NCBI RefSeq assembly: GCF_000817785.2 | Contig: NZ_JTCM02000012.1 | Span: forward strand, 42,349-106,348 | Length of the DNA: 64,000 nucleotides | From: Hassallia byssoidea VB512170 | GTDB taxonomy: Bacteria > Cyanobacteriota > Cyanobacteriia > Cyanobacteriales > Nostocaceae | Direction: 5' to 3' | Shown here: piece after piece, positions 45,395 to 53,733 of the stretch | Position numbering within the stretch: position 1 is the first letter of the stretch | Layout: each line of letters begins with the position of its first letter | Notes under the pieces: generated by a model | Seen by the model: the letters and a program-made list of their open reading frames with translations, nothing else | Told to the model about the DNA's origin: nothing | Databases searched by the model: none | Made by a program: the position numbers and the translations under genes

Positions 45395-45967
45395 ATGACC
45401 CTATATAAAAATAAATACCGTATTGAATCAGTGCGATGTTCAAAATGAGATTATACATCGGATGGCTATTATTTTATTACTATTTGCACCCATAATCGAC
45501 AATCTTTCTTTGGCAAAATAATTGATGGTGAGATGCAGTTATCCCAAATAGGAGAAATTGTTGCTGAAGAATGGCAGAAAACATCACAAATTCGCCCTTG
45601 TGTCCAATTAGATGCATGGGTGATAATGCCAAACCACATACACGGTATTTTGATTATCAACAACCCCCTCGTAGAGACGTTCCGGCGGAACGTCTCTACC
45701 CACCGGAACGTTTCTACGAATAATGTGCCACGATTACAATCTAATTCATTAGGTTTAATAATTGGTCAATTTAAATCGGTTTGTAGCAAACAAATTTGGA
45801 TTGCTGGATTTACAGAATTTAAATGGCAAACTAGATTTCATGACTCTATTATTCGTGATGAAGAATCCCTCAATCGCGTCAGGAAATATATTATTAATAA
45901 CCCTGCAAAATGGGAATCTGACAAACATCATCCGGAAAATTTTCGTATCCAAAAACGCAACCATTAG
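45395..45967 (+). pseudogene. REP-associated tyrosine transposase (RAYT, IS200-like), dead
   Basis: 191 codons in one frame from ATG 45395 to TAG 45965-45967, with one TGA at 45446-45448 (codon 18), at a place where the family has Trp (reads CSK-stop-DYTSDGYYFITICTHN). Later features are normal: DYTSDGYYFITICTHNRQSFFG, the catalytic HUH-type VIMPNHIHGILIIN, and the C-terminal RKYIINNPAKWESDKHH. Between them, residues encoded at 45671-45717 (VETFRRNVSTHRNVST) are the translation of a GTAGAGACGTTCC palindrome inserted in frame. Related palindromes lie just upstream and downstream. The stop codon makes it inactive unless an internal start is used (ATG 45533 lacks the first part). Confidence 0.88.
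45671..45717. repeat. GTAGAGACGTTCC palindrome inside the RAYT gene
   Basis: Perfect 13-base arms GTAGAGACGTTCC and GGAACGTCTCTAC around GGC (45671-45699), followed by a further half copy GGAACGTTTCTAC at 45705-45717. It keeps the reading frame. Confidence 0.92.
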
Positions 45968-46076
45968 TAGAGACGTTCCAATGGAACGTCTCTACCGCAA
46001 ATTATCGTAGAGACGGGGACAGCAAAACGTTTCTAGTACAAACCATCGTAGAGACGTTCCACCGTCACGTTTCTAC
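45967..46076. repeat. Cluster of three GTAGAGACGTTCC palindromes
   Basis: A near-perfect copy at 45967-45995 overlaps the RAYT stop by one base, a degraded copy starts at 46007, and a third at 46048-46076 (arms GTAGAGACGTTCC, GTCACGTTTCTAC) lies within the 3' end of the next minus-strand gene. Confidence 0.9.
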
Positions 46077-46932
46077 CGGGGTATCTGAAACGATGGCGTG
46101 TCCAGATCAATCTCTGCATTAGTCCTATCCGTCTTTGGTAAAGCTGTTGTCTTCTCGCTACTTGCTGCGGTGGAGTTGCCATTTTTAAAATAAACTCCAG
46201 CAGCCAAGGTGCAAGACGTTGACACCAAATAGCCAAATGACTTTGCCAACCAACTAAAATTTCTGGTGAATTTTTTGACAATCCGGTGACGAGTACTTGC
46301 GCTACTTCCTCAGGAGTCATGGGGATCACCCAGCGAAATAATCGCATGTCGCGCACCATGTCTGTGTCTGTCAGAGAAGGCAATAATGCTTTTACCTCAA
46401 TATTGTATTGCGCGAGTTCTTGGCGCAGTGCCTGGGTGAAACCTAAAATGGCAAATTTGGTAGCTGAATAAGTCGCCATCGTCGGTGCAGCAATTTTCCC
46501 CATCAAGCTGGAGACATTAATGATTGTCCCTTGTCTTTGGCTTGCCATGCGTCGCGCTACCAAATGAGTTAGGGTGTAGGTTCCCAATAAATTCAGAGAA
46601 ATTTCTTCTTGAACCTGCGGTAGTTTAGCTTGCAGAAATGAGTTTTGGTAAGCTATGCCTGCACAATTAACTAGCAAATGAATCGGACCGTGATTCCGCC
46701 AAAGTTGAGCAACGGCAATATTTACAGCAGTCGGTTTGGTTAAGTCTATCGGTACGATGACCGCGCTGACACCGATTGTTTCAATTTCTGCGGCTACTTC
46801 AGCTAATTTGGCGCGATCGCGTGCCATGAGTATAACTCGCTGGATGCCTTGTTGCGCTAATTGTAATGCGATCGCCCGCCCAATACCACGGGAAGCCCCT
46901 GTTACTAAGGCTACCTTTCCTTGTATATTCAT
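46033..46932 (-). CDS. Short-chain dehydrogenase/reductase
   Basis: 299 residues. NAD(P)-binding TGASRGIGRAIALQLAQQG (residues 10-28), NCAGIAYQNSF (the NNAG motif as NCAG), the catalytic Ser in NVSSLMGKIAAP and the YSATK motif (YxxxK) in MATYSATKFAILGF are all present. A longer C-terminus than minimal SDRs (WLLEFILKMATPPQQVARRQQ) suggests membrane association. The substrate is unknown. The last ~15 residues (PGRNVTVERLYDGLY) are the translation of a GTAGAGACGTTCC palindrome, so the native C-terminus has been overwritten. Confidence 0.88.
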   Translation of the reverse strand: MNIQGKVALVTGASRGIGRAIALQLAQQGIQRVILMARDRAKLAEVAAEIETIGVSAVIVPIDLTKPTAVNIAVAQLWRNHGPIHLLVNCAGIAYQNSFLQAKLPQVQEEISLNLLGTYTLTHLVARRMASQRQGTIINVSSLMGKIAAPTMATYSATKFAILGFTQALRQELAQYNIEVKALLPSLTDTDMVRDMRLFRWVIPMTPEEVAQVLVTGLSKNSPEILVGWQSHLAIWCQRLAPWLLEFILKMATPPQQVARRQQLYQRRIGLMQRLIWTRHRFRYPGRNVTVERLYDGLY

Positions 46933-47528
46933 CGGTTTTTCATCTCCAAATTTTTGGTCTTACAGCGTTTATTGTCAAGAAATATAATCAAAACTCCAGA
47001 GTTTCTTGACGGGTAAGACAAACAATCAATTCTTGATTGAAATATGAAAGTAACTAAGTTCTTAAAAACGAGATAAATCAGGCGCTAATTTTTTGTAATA
47101 CCTCATAATTACCATTCATGCCAGAATTTACTCGCTTTTATTCCTAAGGATGGATATAGCTCATAGGTTACACTTCTCCTAAATACGAGCATTCACCAAA
47201 ATCGTTGCTTCACACACCTTAACAACTAAATCAAGTAGCTGCAATATTTTTTAATAAGCATTGCTTAATAGTTTTTTACAACCTGTATATATACATAATG
47301 ATTTGGGAGATAAGTTTTTATTAATACTTGCTGTCAATATGGCGATCCCCTGACAAGCAGTGTAAAATTATTCGACTGCATCAAAGAACTGGGCTATTTT
47401 CCCAAGAAAAATAGTCATAATTAATACATATATTAGATATAAAAAAGATATATAGTTCAATAGCAATCCTACTTGAGTCGTGAGAATAGAAAGCGCCATC
47501 AGCCCTACGCTAAAACGCCGACATTACG
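46933..47528. other. AT-rich intergenic
   Basis: About 600 bases with no gene, array or RNA that I recognise. It is upstream of the SDR gene and should contain its promoter. Confidence 0.4.
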
Positions 47529-47590
47529 GGACAGCCTTGTTTAATAGATCCAAGGGCACAAGAGCGACTATCAAAGGATGAAGGCGTGGG
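47529..47590. repeat. GGACAGCC-type element, degraded copy C
   Basis: Starts GGACAGCCTTGTTTAATAGATCC, like copy B at 11434, but the right arm is eroded (GGATGAAGGCGTGG in place of AAGGCTGTCC). Confidence 0.7.
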
Positions 47591-47601
47591 AGCCAAACCT
47601 T

Positions 47602-47678
47602 AGAAATAGGGCAGGCTTCGCACCCCACAAAAAGCCTCCAATACCCTACGACTAGTTAATAAAGCCTGCCCTATTTCT
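47602..47678. repeat. 17-base perfect inverted repeat
   Basis: AGAAATAGGGCAGGCTT at 47602-47618 and its complement at 47662-47678 with a 43-base loop. It might be a MITE-like remnant. It adjoins copy C of the GGACAGCC family. Confidence 0.7.
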
Positions 47679-47716
47679 TACGGCAATTTCCAGGTCCCGT
47701 TTTGTCTGATTTTTTG

Positions 47717-47748
47717 GAACCCCGATTTCAAGGAAGAAATCGGGGTTC
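47717..47748. terminator. Hairpin between repeats and the phoX-like 3' end
   Basis: Arms GAACCCCGATTTC (47717-47729) and GAAATCGGGGTTC (47736-47748), loop of six. It lies 45 bases downstream of the phoX-like stop. The T-run (TTTTTT) precedes the stem on the plus strand, so it does not look like a classic terminator for the minus-strand gene. Confidence 0.45.
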
Positions 47749-47792
47749 TCGTTTCTCAGGAATGATTTAAGATTGCCCGAGTGCAAAAGAAA

Positions 47793-50318
47793 CTAAACAA
47801 AACGACCGCTCGACTGTTTGCGTCGAATCCCAATCACGCCAGGACGCGGTGGTCCTTGAGGATTGCCCTCAAGATTACTGGGCCAGTTACTGCCACGGGG
47901 TAGACTGCGTTTTTGAGTAAACAGAGTGCCATCCAAGTTCAACATCTCAATATCTCGGCTGAGAATTTGCTGCGGGGTGAAGGGAGACTCTTCACCAGGG
48001 TGCTGCACGGAAATAATCAGAGTATCCCCGACGAAAGTAGGTCCGGTCATCTCACAACGTGGTGGTCCATAAGCAAAAGGTACTATTTCCCCAGCATCAG
48101 GACCGCTGGTAGGAATAAAGAACAGCCAGTTATTTCCAAAAACTCCTATCAAGCTAGAAGTCGCAACATTGAAATTAGAATCATCCTGACTGGGCGAGTT
48201 AGCACCTACTACCCGATGGTCTATCCTTAATACTTCTGGGTTAGCACCTGTGGTAAAACCATTGTGAGCTTCAGTAGACATATCAGTGACGCCCCAAATG
48301 TTTCCCTGACTATCAAATGCCAAGTTATCTACATTGGCAAAGCCACTTCCGGGTTCTGCCCCCGCTTCTCCACCTTTAGCAAATCGCTGCCAACGAAAGG
48401 TTGTACCTGTGCCATCGGCGCTATCTTCGGTAATCTTAAAAAGTTCTCCTGAAGGCTGTGCCGCGTTGACGGCAGAACTGTATTTGGAAACGATAAAGAT
48501 TCGAGAATCCGGATATCCATCTCCTGATGCAGCACCGTCTGTGTAGGCGATAAAGACTTCATTCGGATTTCTGGGGTTGATTTCCAAATCTTCAGGACGA
48601 GCAGTAGGTGTTGCTCCGGCAAGATTGGCAGCTAAAAAAGCATCAACCAGCACCGCACCTTGACTGGTGTAGAAATCTGATAGTTTCTTACCTTGGTAGG
48701 CAGGCAAAGCTTCAGCTTCACCGTAAGAGGTAACAGCCCCAGTTGTTGAATTAGTAACTCGCTCTATGGTGACAACAATTGAGCCGCCATTTGCAGTTTG
48801 TCCTGCAATACCACTGCGCCTTGGCAGACGGGTATTACCATTATTAGAAGCCCTGCCTAATGCTGCAAGTTCCACGGAAGCGAGAGTTGATGGTGGAATC
48901 GGATTGGTGGGGGTATCTAAGTTTAAGGGAATCCATTCGCCCGTACCGTCAGAATTGTAACGAGCGAAATATAGAGTACCTTCTTCAAATAAGCGGCTGT
49001 TGCTTTTATCAGTGGGAGAAGTCACTGTACCAGAACTGACAAACTTCCAAGTGTGGCCCCCGCGTCGGTCATCACCCATGTAGCCTATTAATGGTTTTCC
49101 AGCTGACGCACGCACAGCAATATTTTCATGGCGGTAGCGACCCATAGAAGTGTGTTTGCGCGGGCGGAAACTTGGATTGGCTGGGTCGATTTCCGTTAAC
49201 CAGCCGTATTTTTCGCCTACCAAGCCAAAAGCAGCCCCCGTGGTGCCAGCAATGTAACCGGTTTGGGTGCCGTTGGGGTTGACTAATTCCTGAACTCCTA
49301 CAAAAGAGCTTGCACTGCCTTGGAAGTTCTCTTCAGCAGTCAAGATGGTTCCCCAAGGAGTTGTGCCACCAGAACAGTTGTATCCAGTACCGATGATTTT
49401 ATTACCCAGTCCGTCGGAACTGAGATTAAAGACTTGGGTAGCAGCTGGTCCAGTGCCAATCAGATAATTATCGTCTCCTTTCTGGTAGCTCAAAGAACCC
49501 CAGGAGGTGACGTTTTTATAATTATCAGTGCGTTGGCTGTTGATTCCTAAACCGGAAAGCCCGTGGATGCGTCGATTCTTGGGGTCACGGACAACAGTAA
49601 AGCGTCCAGCGCGGTGAGACCAGCCCCCGTCTTGGCGGTCTCCGTCACGATGGGGGACTGGCGAACCCGTTCGCGCAGCGTCTCCGACAGGAGAAGGGTT
49701 TTGGCGGGCAATCCGCACGACAGAACCGCCGACGTTATACATGAATTCACCCAAGACTTCGATATTCGTTTTGTCTTCTGGTAAATTTCGTCCAATGACT
49801 GGGGAGTAAGATGTGGGGAATCCACCTAAACCGCTGTCAGTTGTGAAACCGGGTACAGTCGTAGAAAATGGGTAAGAAATGTATTCGTGATTGTTCCAAA
49901 GGTAGCCGTCGTTGGGACTTCTGCCATCGATGGGAATAAAGCTGGTGTAGTCGCTGTTGTAACCAAAGTAATCTTCTTGGTTGGGGAAGACGCGATCGCC
50001 CCAACTCACAATTACATACCGTTCATATTCCGGTGGTACTACAACATCATCGAGTATGGTGTAGCTACTCAACCGTGCATCAAGAGACGCTTCTAATACG
50101 TCTCCTTGCTCAATTCCTGTTGGTAAATAGCTCTTTTGCTGTGTGTAAATCGGTAAAGGATGAGGTAAACGCACTGGCGTAAATTTCAGGGGTTCAACCG
50201 CATCAGCAATGCCAAGATTGCTGCCAAACGGTTTTTTCCCAAAAGCAGGAGCCAGCACAGCTGCACCAGCACTCGCTCCAAAGAAAGCGAGTAGCTGCCT
50301 ACGTGAAAATTTAGACAT
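47793..50318 (-). CDS. PhoX-family (DUF839) Tat-exported phosphatase-like protein
   Basis: 841 residues. The N-terminus MSKFSRRQLLAFFGASAGAA is a Tat signal (S-R-R-Q-L-L). A DUF839/PhoX propeller follows, with WNNHEYISYPFSTT, GAFGNWLF-like GVFGNNWLFFIPTS, GTGYNCSGGTTPWGTILTAEEN, MGRYRHENIAVRAS and MGDDRRGGHTWKFVSSG. These His/Asp/Glu-rich blocks bind the Fe-Ca centre in PhoX alkaline phosphatases. It should act in the periplasm, likely releasing phosphate from organic phosphates. Cyanobacterial DUF839 proteins vary and not all are shown to be phosphatases. Regulation by phosphate is expected, but I see no clear Pho box in the AT-rich upstream region. Confidence 0.85.
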   Translation of the reverse strand: MSKFSRRQLLAFFGASAGAAVLAPAFGKKPFGSNLGIADAVEPLKFTPVRLPHPLPIYTQQKSYLPTGIEQGDVLEASLDARLSSYTILDDVVVPPEYERYVIVSWGDRVFPNQEDYFGYNSDYTSFIPIDGRSPNDGYLWNNHEYISYPFSTTVPGFTTDSGLGGFPTSYSPVIGRNLPEDKTNIEVLGEFMYNVGGSVVRIARQNPSPVGDAARTGSPVPHRDGDRQDGGWSHRAGRFTVVRDPKNRRIHGLSGLGINSQRTDNYKNVTSWGSLSYQKGDDNYLIGTGPAATQVFNLSSDGLGNKIIGTGYNCSGGTTPWGTILTAEENFQGSASSFVGVQELVNPNGTQTGYIAGTTGAAFGLVGEKYGWLTEIDPANPSFRPRKHTSMGRYRHENIAVRASAGKPLIGYMGDDRRGGHTWKFVSSGTVTSPTDKSNSRLFEEGTLYFARYNSDGTGEWIPLNLDTPTNPIPPSTLASVELAALGRASNNGNTRLPRRSGIAGQTANGGSIVVTIERVTNSTTGAVTSYGEAEALPAYQGKKLSDFYTSQGAVLVDAFLAANLAGATPTARPEDLEINPRNPNEVFIAYTDGAASGDGYPDSRIFIVSKYSSAVNAAQPSGELFKITEDSADGTGTTFRWQRFAKGGEAGAEPGSGFANVDNLAFDSQGNIWGVTDMSTEAHNGFTTGANPEVLRIDHRVVGANSPSQDDSNFNVATSSLIGVFGNNWLFFIPTSGPDAGEIVPFAYGPPRCEMTGPTFVGDTLIISVQHPGEESPFTPQQILSRDIEMLNLDGTLFTQKRSLPRGSNWPSNLEGNPQGPPRPGVIGIRRKQSSGRFV

Positions 50319-50755
50319 TGGACTGCCTCTTAATAGTAATAGATAGAATCATTAGCCTAAAAATCATTTTTGCTATCCATCCTTGGAATTTTTCATAGCA
50401 AATTTTCACCCGAAAACAAAGAAATTATATACATTTTCTAAACAGATATACTCCACCAAAATTAAGGATAGTTTATCTTTATGAATTCCTAAATCATATT
50501 GATTCGATTTCTAAATATATCATCCATCAATTAAATTTATAACTGATTTAGCCTTGATTATTCTAACTTTTACCGTTTCTTATCTAATAGTTAATTATTT
50601 GTTAACCTGCAAATTATTATCTTGATTGTTTTACCAATTGTTATCGCCTAATTAATATGTTCTTAACCTTTGTGTTATCCAATTGAGAGTATACGTAAAC
50701 AAAAAAATATTTATCAATCAAACTACAGTAGTTATCAAAAAATAAGGAATAACGA
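50319..50755. other. AT-rich divergent intergenic
   Basis: About 440 very AT-rich bases between the phoX-like gene and the PEP-CTERM gene. Both promoters should lie here. An AAGGAA Shine-Dalgarno precedes the ATG at 50756. No repeat array. Confidence 0.45.
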
Positions 50756-51541
50756 ATGAAGAGAGTTTTTTCCACTGCTATTGCCGTAGTCGCAAGTTTG
50801 ATACCTACTACCGCTAAAGCTGCAATTATCAATGGTGGCTTTGAAAATGGCTTTGACGGTTGGCAAAAATTAGGTGACTACAGATTAGAAACTTCAGCTT
50901 TTGGCAGCAAGACAGTAGAAGGAAATGTTCAAGCTTTTCTATCAACTGCTTTCAAAGAAGTTATTGGGGTTGATGGAAATGGAAAAGAAATTATAGGAGG
51001 AAATGCAGCTCCTGCCACTTATATTACTGGTGTTGCTGAAAATTCTTTAGAGGGATTTTTGGGTGTATCGCAATTCTTTGGAGATAACTTTCTAGCTGAC
51101 GCAATTGAGGGTTCTGCTATTAAGCAAACTTTTACGGGAAAAGCAGGACAAACTTTATCGTTTGCTTGGAACTTTATCACTAATGAATCGGTTGGCACTA
51201 ATGCCAATCCTGATTTTAATGATTTTGCTTTCGCAACTGTTAGTAATAACTCTCAAAACTCGTTTTTCAAACTAGCTGATACCAGCACAAACTTTTTAGC
51301 TAACGGTTCCAAAAGTAGCTTTTTTGAAGAAACGGGATTTAAAACTTTTTCCTACACTCTGCCAACTGATGGAGAATATACTTTAGGTTTTGGAGTTGTC
51401 GATGTAGGTGAACCAACAGTTATTTCCGGGTTACTTGTTGATAAAGTGCAAGCTGTTCCGGAAACAAGTTCAACAGTAGGTCTGTTATTTTTGGGAATGG
51501 GAGCAGTTTCTGTGCTGAAGCGCAGACAAAAAAATGGGTAA
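50756..51541 (+). CDS. PEP-CTERM-anchored exported protein
   Basis: 261 residues. A signal peptide (FSTAIAVVASLIPTTAKA) is followed by a beta-rich domain opening AAIINGGFENGFDGWQKLGDY, typical of PEP-CTERM-associated carbohydrate-binding-like modules. The C-terminus is VPETSSTVGLLFLGMGAVSV then a basic tail LKRRQKNG, a PEP-CTERM signal with PET in place of PEP. Such proteins are sorted to the cell surface by exosortase. The KNG end and the TAA are created by a GGGTAAT array. Confidence 0.85.
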   Translation: MKRVFSTAIAVVASLIPTTAKAAIINGGFENGFDGWQKLGDYRLETSAFGSKTVEGNVQAFLSTAFKEVIGVDGNGKEIIGGNAAPATYITGVAENSLEGFLGVSQFFGDNFLADAIEGSAIKQTFTGKAGQTLSFAWNFITNESVGTNANPDFNDFAFATVSNNSQNSFFKLADTSTNFLANGSKSSFFEETGFKTFSYTLPTDGEYTLGFGVVDVGEPTVISGLLVDKVQAVPETSSTVGLLFLGMGAVSVLKRRQKNG

Positions 51542-51655
51542 TGGGTAATGGGGAGTGGGGAATGGGGAGTCATTGCACCCCACCCCTTAATCCCCTCCCC
51601 GCTTGCGGGGAGGGGAGACAAAGCTACGCTTTGGCGGGGTGGGGTTCTCCTTTGT
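51538..51655. repeat. GGGTAATGGGGAGTGG array and a CCCCTCCCCGC palindrome
   Basis: A few GGGTAAT/GGGGAGT units (51538-51570), then a palindromic element with CCCACCCC...CCCCTCCCCGC and its complement GCGGGGAGGGG (51572-51617), closing with GGGGTGGGGTT at 51640. It separates two convergent genes. Confidence 0.8.
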
Positions 51656-51789
51656 TTAGTAAGTAATAAGCGCGGACATAATATTAGACGAGAGTACGGC
51701 ATCCTACAATTTAAATTTATTAAGATAGTTAGAAATATTCACACCGTTCTACTTATCTTTGAATAACACTTAAACTAGTCTGGTGGATC

Positions 51790-53412
51790 TCAATATGGTT
51801 TATCGTACTCTACTTGACCGTAGTCGAGTTTGATGATTCGGTCTGCCAGATGAAAATAGCGATCGTCATGGCTAATTACTAATACTGTTTTCCCTCTATC
51901 CCGCAAATTTTGTAACAGTTGGGTGTAGAATATCTCTTTGAAAACTGGGTCTTGGTCGGCTGCCCATTCATCAAATAGATAAATTGGTCTATCTTCTAAG
52001 TAAGCTGTGAGCAAAGCTAGTCTTTTACGCTGTCCTTGAGAAAGATTGGTGGTGGAAAGTTTGCCATTTTCAATTTTAACTTTGTGGTCGAGTTGCAATA
52101 GCTTTAAATATTCTTGCGCTTGAATATCTAAGTGAATATTTTCTAACCCTAAAAGCGTGTCGAATAAATAGAAGTCGGAGAAGACGACAGAAAAATGTTG
52201 CCGATACCACTCTCGATTCTGTTCGTTAATTAACTCCCCATCTAAAGCAATTTCGCCGGCTTCGGGGATGTAGAGTCCGGTGATGAGTTTGGCTAAAGTC
52301 GATTTACCGCTACCATTACCGCCAACAATAAACACTAATTCTTGCGGATAAAATGTCAGATTAATCGGACCTAGAATAAAGCTGCTATCTTCAGTGTCTG
52401 TGCGGAAAGTATGGCTAACATCCACAAGTTGTAAGCTGTGCCAATCAGACTTAATTGCAGGTGGAACTGTGGATATTTCCGCTCGATTAGTTAAAAATAA
52501 ACCGAGAGATTCTATCTTTTGTAATGCAATGCTAGCTTTGCTAATTTGGGGAAGGCTGCTAACAATATTTTCCATTGGCAACATCAAGTAAGTGAAAGTC
52601 AAGATATAGCCAGATAATGTTTGGGGACTAATAGTAAAAAGATTGGGAAGCGCGAAGAGGATAAAACCAATTGAGAAAAAAAACAGCAGTCTCCCCCAAC
52701 TGGAAGTTGTGGCGAAAAAAGTCAAACCGCGAATATTATGGTTACGAAATGTGGTAGCTGTTGATTCGAGTTGTTTCGTCAGGAAGACTTGACGCCGTTG
52801 GTAATGCAGCTTGAGTTCTTTGACTCCTTGGGTGATGGTGCCCAAATGTTTAAATAGCAAATCTTGATCGTCACGCGCAAGAGCGAGAAAATGTCTTCCT
52901 CTTTTTAACAGCCATTGACAACTAGCGATCGCTACTACCGCAAATCCGACAACCATCAGCAATACTTGCCACGAAAGCCAAGTTATGTATAGCAAGCAAC
53001 CGATAACTATGGCAATATCAACGCAGAAAAAAGGAAGCTTCTGAACAGCATTCGCAACTGCTTGAACATCTTCGGTGAGGGTGGCTAATAATCGCGGATT
53101 TCCCAACTTTTCTAGATGATTTAACTCAGAAGCGAGAATTTGGCGACTCAAACGCATCCGTAATTGCAAAACTGCATCCTCAGATAAGCGAATCAGCATC
53201 ACTTGAGAAATGATACTGGTAATCAAAGCAACCATCGCCAGCCCGACAAAACCCCAGGCGATCGCACTGAGGCGCGATGTGGCATCATTACTGGTAGCAC
53301 GACTAATTAAGGCAATCAGGCTAGCACTACTACCTCCACTCAGTAAGCCGGTGGTGATGGCGATCGCTACCATTCTCCAAGAAGAACGCAGAAGAAAGGA
53401 AATCAAATTCAT
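51790..53412 (-). CDS. Cyclic-peptide-type ABC exporter (SyrD/PvdE-like)
   Basis: 540 residues from ATG 53412 (MNLISFLLRSSWRMVAIA). An upstream open frame only translates repeat DNA, so the shorter start is preferred. Six membrane helices fill about 1-300. The ATPase domain has Walker A GGNGSGKS (364-371), signature NLSQGQRKRLAL (457-468) and Walker B PIYLFDEWAADQDP. The DEWAADQDP form and the single-chain membrane plus ATPase order match the cyclic peptide export family (TIGR01194). It may export a peptide or lipid. It is divergent from the hpn-like/phosphonate cluster, about 320 bases away, so a link is possible but not shown. Confidence 0.82.
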   Translation of the reverse strand: MNLISFLLRSSWRMVAIAITTGLLSGGSSASLIALISRATSNDATSRLSAIAWGFVGLAMVALITSIISQVMLIRLSEDAVLQLRMRLSRQILASELNHLEKLGNPRLLATLTEDVQAVANAVQKLPFFCVDIAIVIGCLLYITWLSWQVLLMVVGFAVVAIASCQWLLKRGRHFLALARDDQDLLFKHLGTITQGVKELKLHYQRRQVFLTKQLESTATTFRNHNIRGLTFFATTSSWGRLLFFFSIGFILFALPNLFTISPQTLSGYILTFTYLMLPMENIVSSLPQISKASIALQKIESLGLFLTNRAEISTVPPAIKSDWHSLQLVDVSHTFRTDTEDSSFILGPINLTFYPQELVFIVGGNGSGKSTLAKLITGLYIPEAGEIALDGELINEQNREWYRQHFSVVFSDFYLFDTLLGLENIHLDIQAQEYLKLLQLDHKVKIENGKLSTTNLSQGQRKRLALLTAYLEDRPIYLFDEWAADQDPVFKEIFYTQLLQNLRDRGKTVLVISHDDRYFHLADRIIKLDYGQVEYDKPY

Positions 53413-53733
53413 GATTGATTTGGGCACTGGGCATTGGGGAGGCAGTGCGTTGGACGGGTTTCCCGGCTTGAAGCATCTGCCGTCATGGGGCATGGACAAA
53501 CATTCGCTATTCTCTTGTTCCTTGGCAGAGCCAAGGAATGCATTCTCCGGAGGCAGAGCCTCCCTTAAGGCATTTCCATGCTCTGCATGGAAACGAGAAA
53601 AGGGCAGAAAAAACACAGACAGAAGCTTGATACTTCTTTACTTATGGTTCTATATTGTCTCTTAGCGGTAAGCTAGTGCAAATTAGATCGTAGTTTTTAA
53701 TCCAAAATCTAAAATCCAAAATCTAAAATTGGT
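53413..53733. other. Divergent intergenic with a copy of the 59-base repeat and AATCTAAA repeats
   Basis: 53429-53493 is a diverged copy of the unit found three times at 10905-11083 (GGGGAGGCAGTGCG, then CTGCCGTCAT). At 53504-53600 there are GCAGAG/CCAAGG-type inverted words. At 53700-53730 an AAAATCC/AAAATCT heptamer array ends just before the ATG at 53734. Confidence 0.6.

Noticed and set aside
45533..45967. Intact short transposase starting at ATG 45533
   Set aside because: The family N-terminus lies upstream in the same frame before a TGA, so the short form lacks a needed part.
53413..53616. Longer N-terminus for the ABC exporter
   Set aside because: The extension is the translation of the 59-base repeat copy and nearby inverted words; the ATG at 53412 begins a normal membrane domain.
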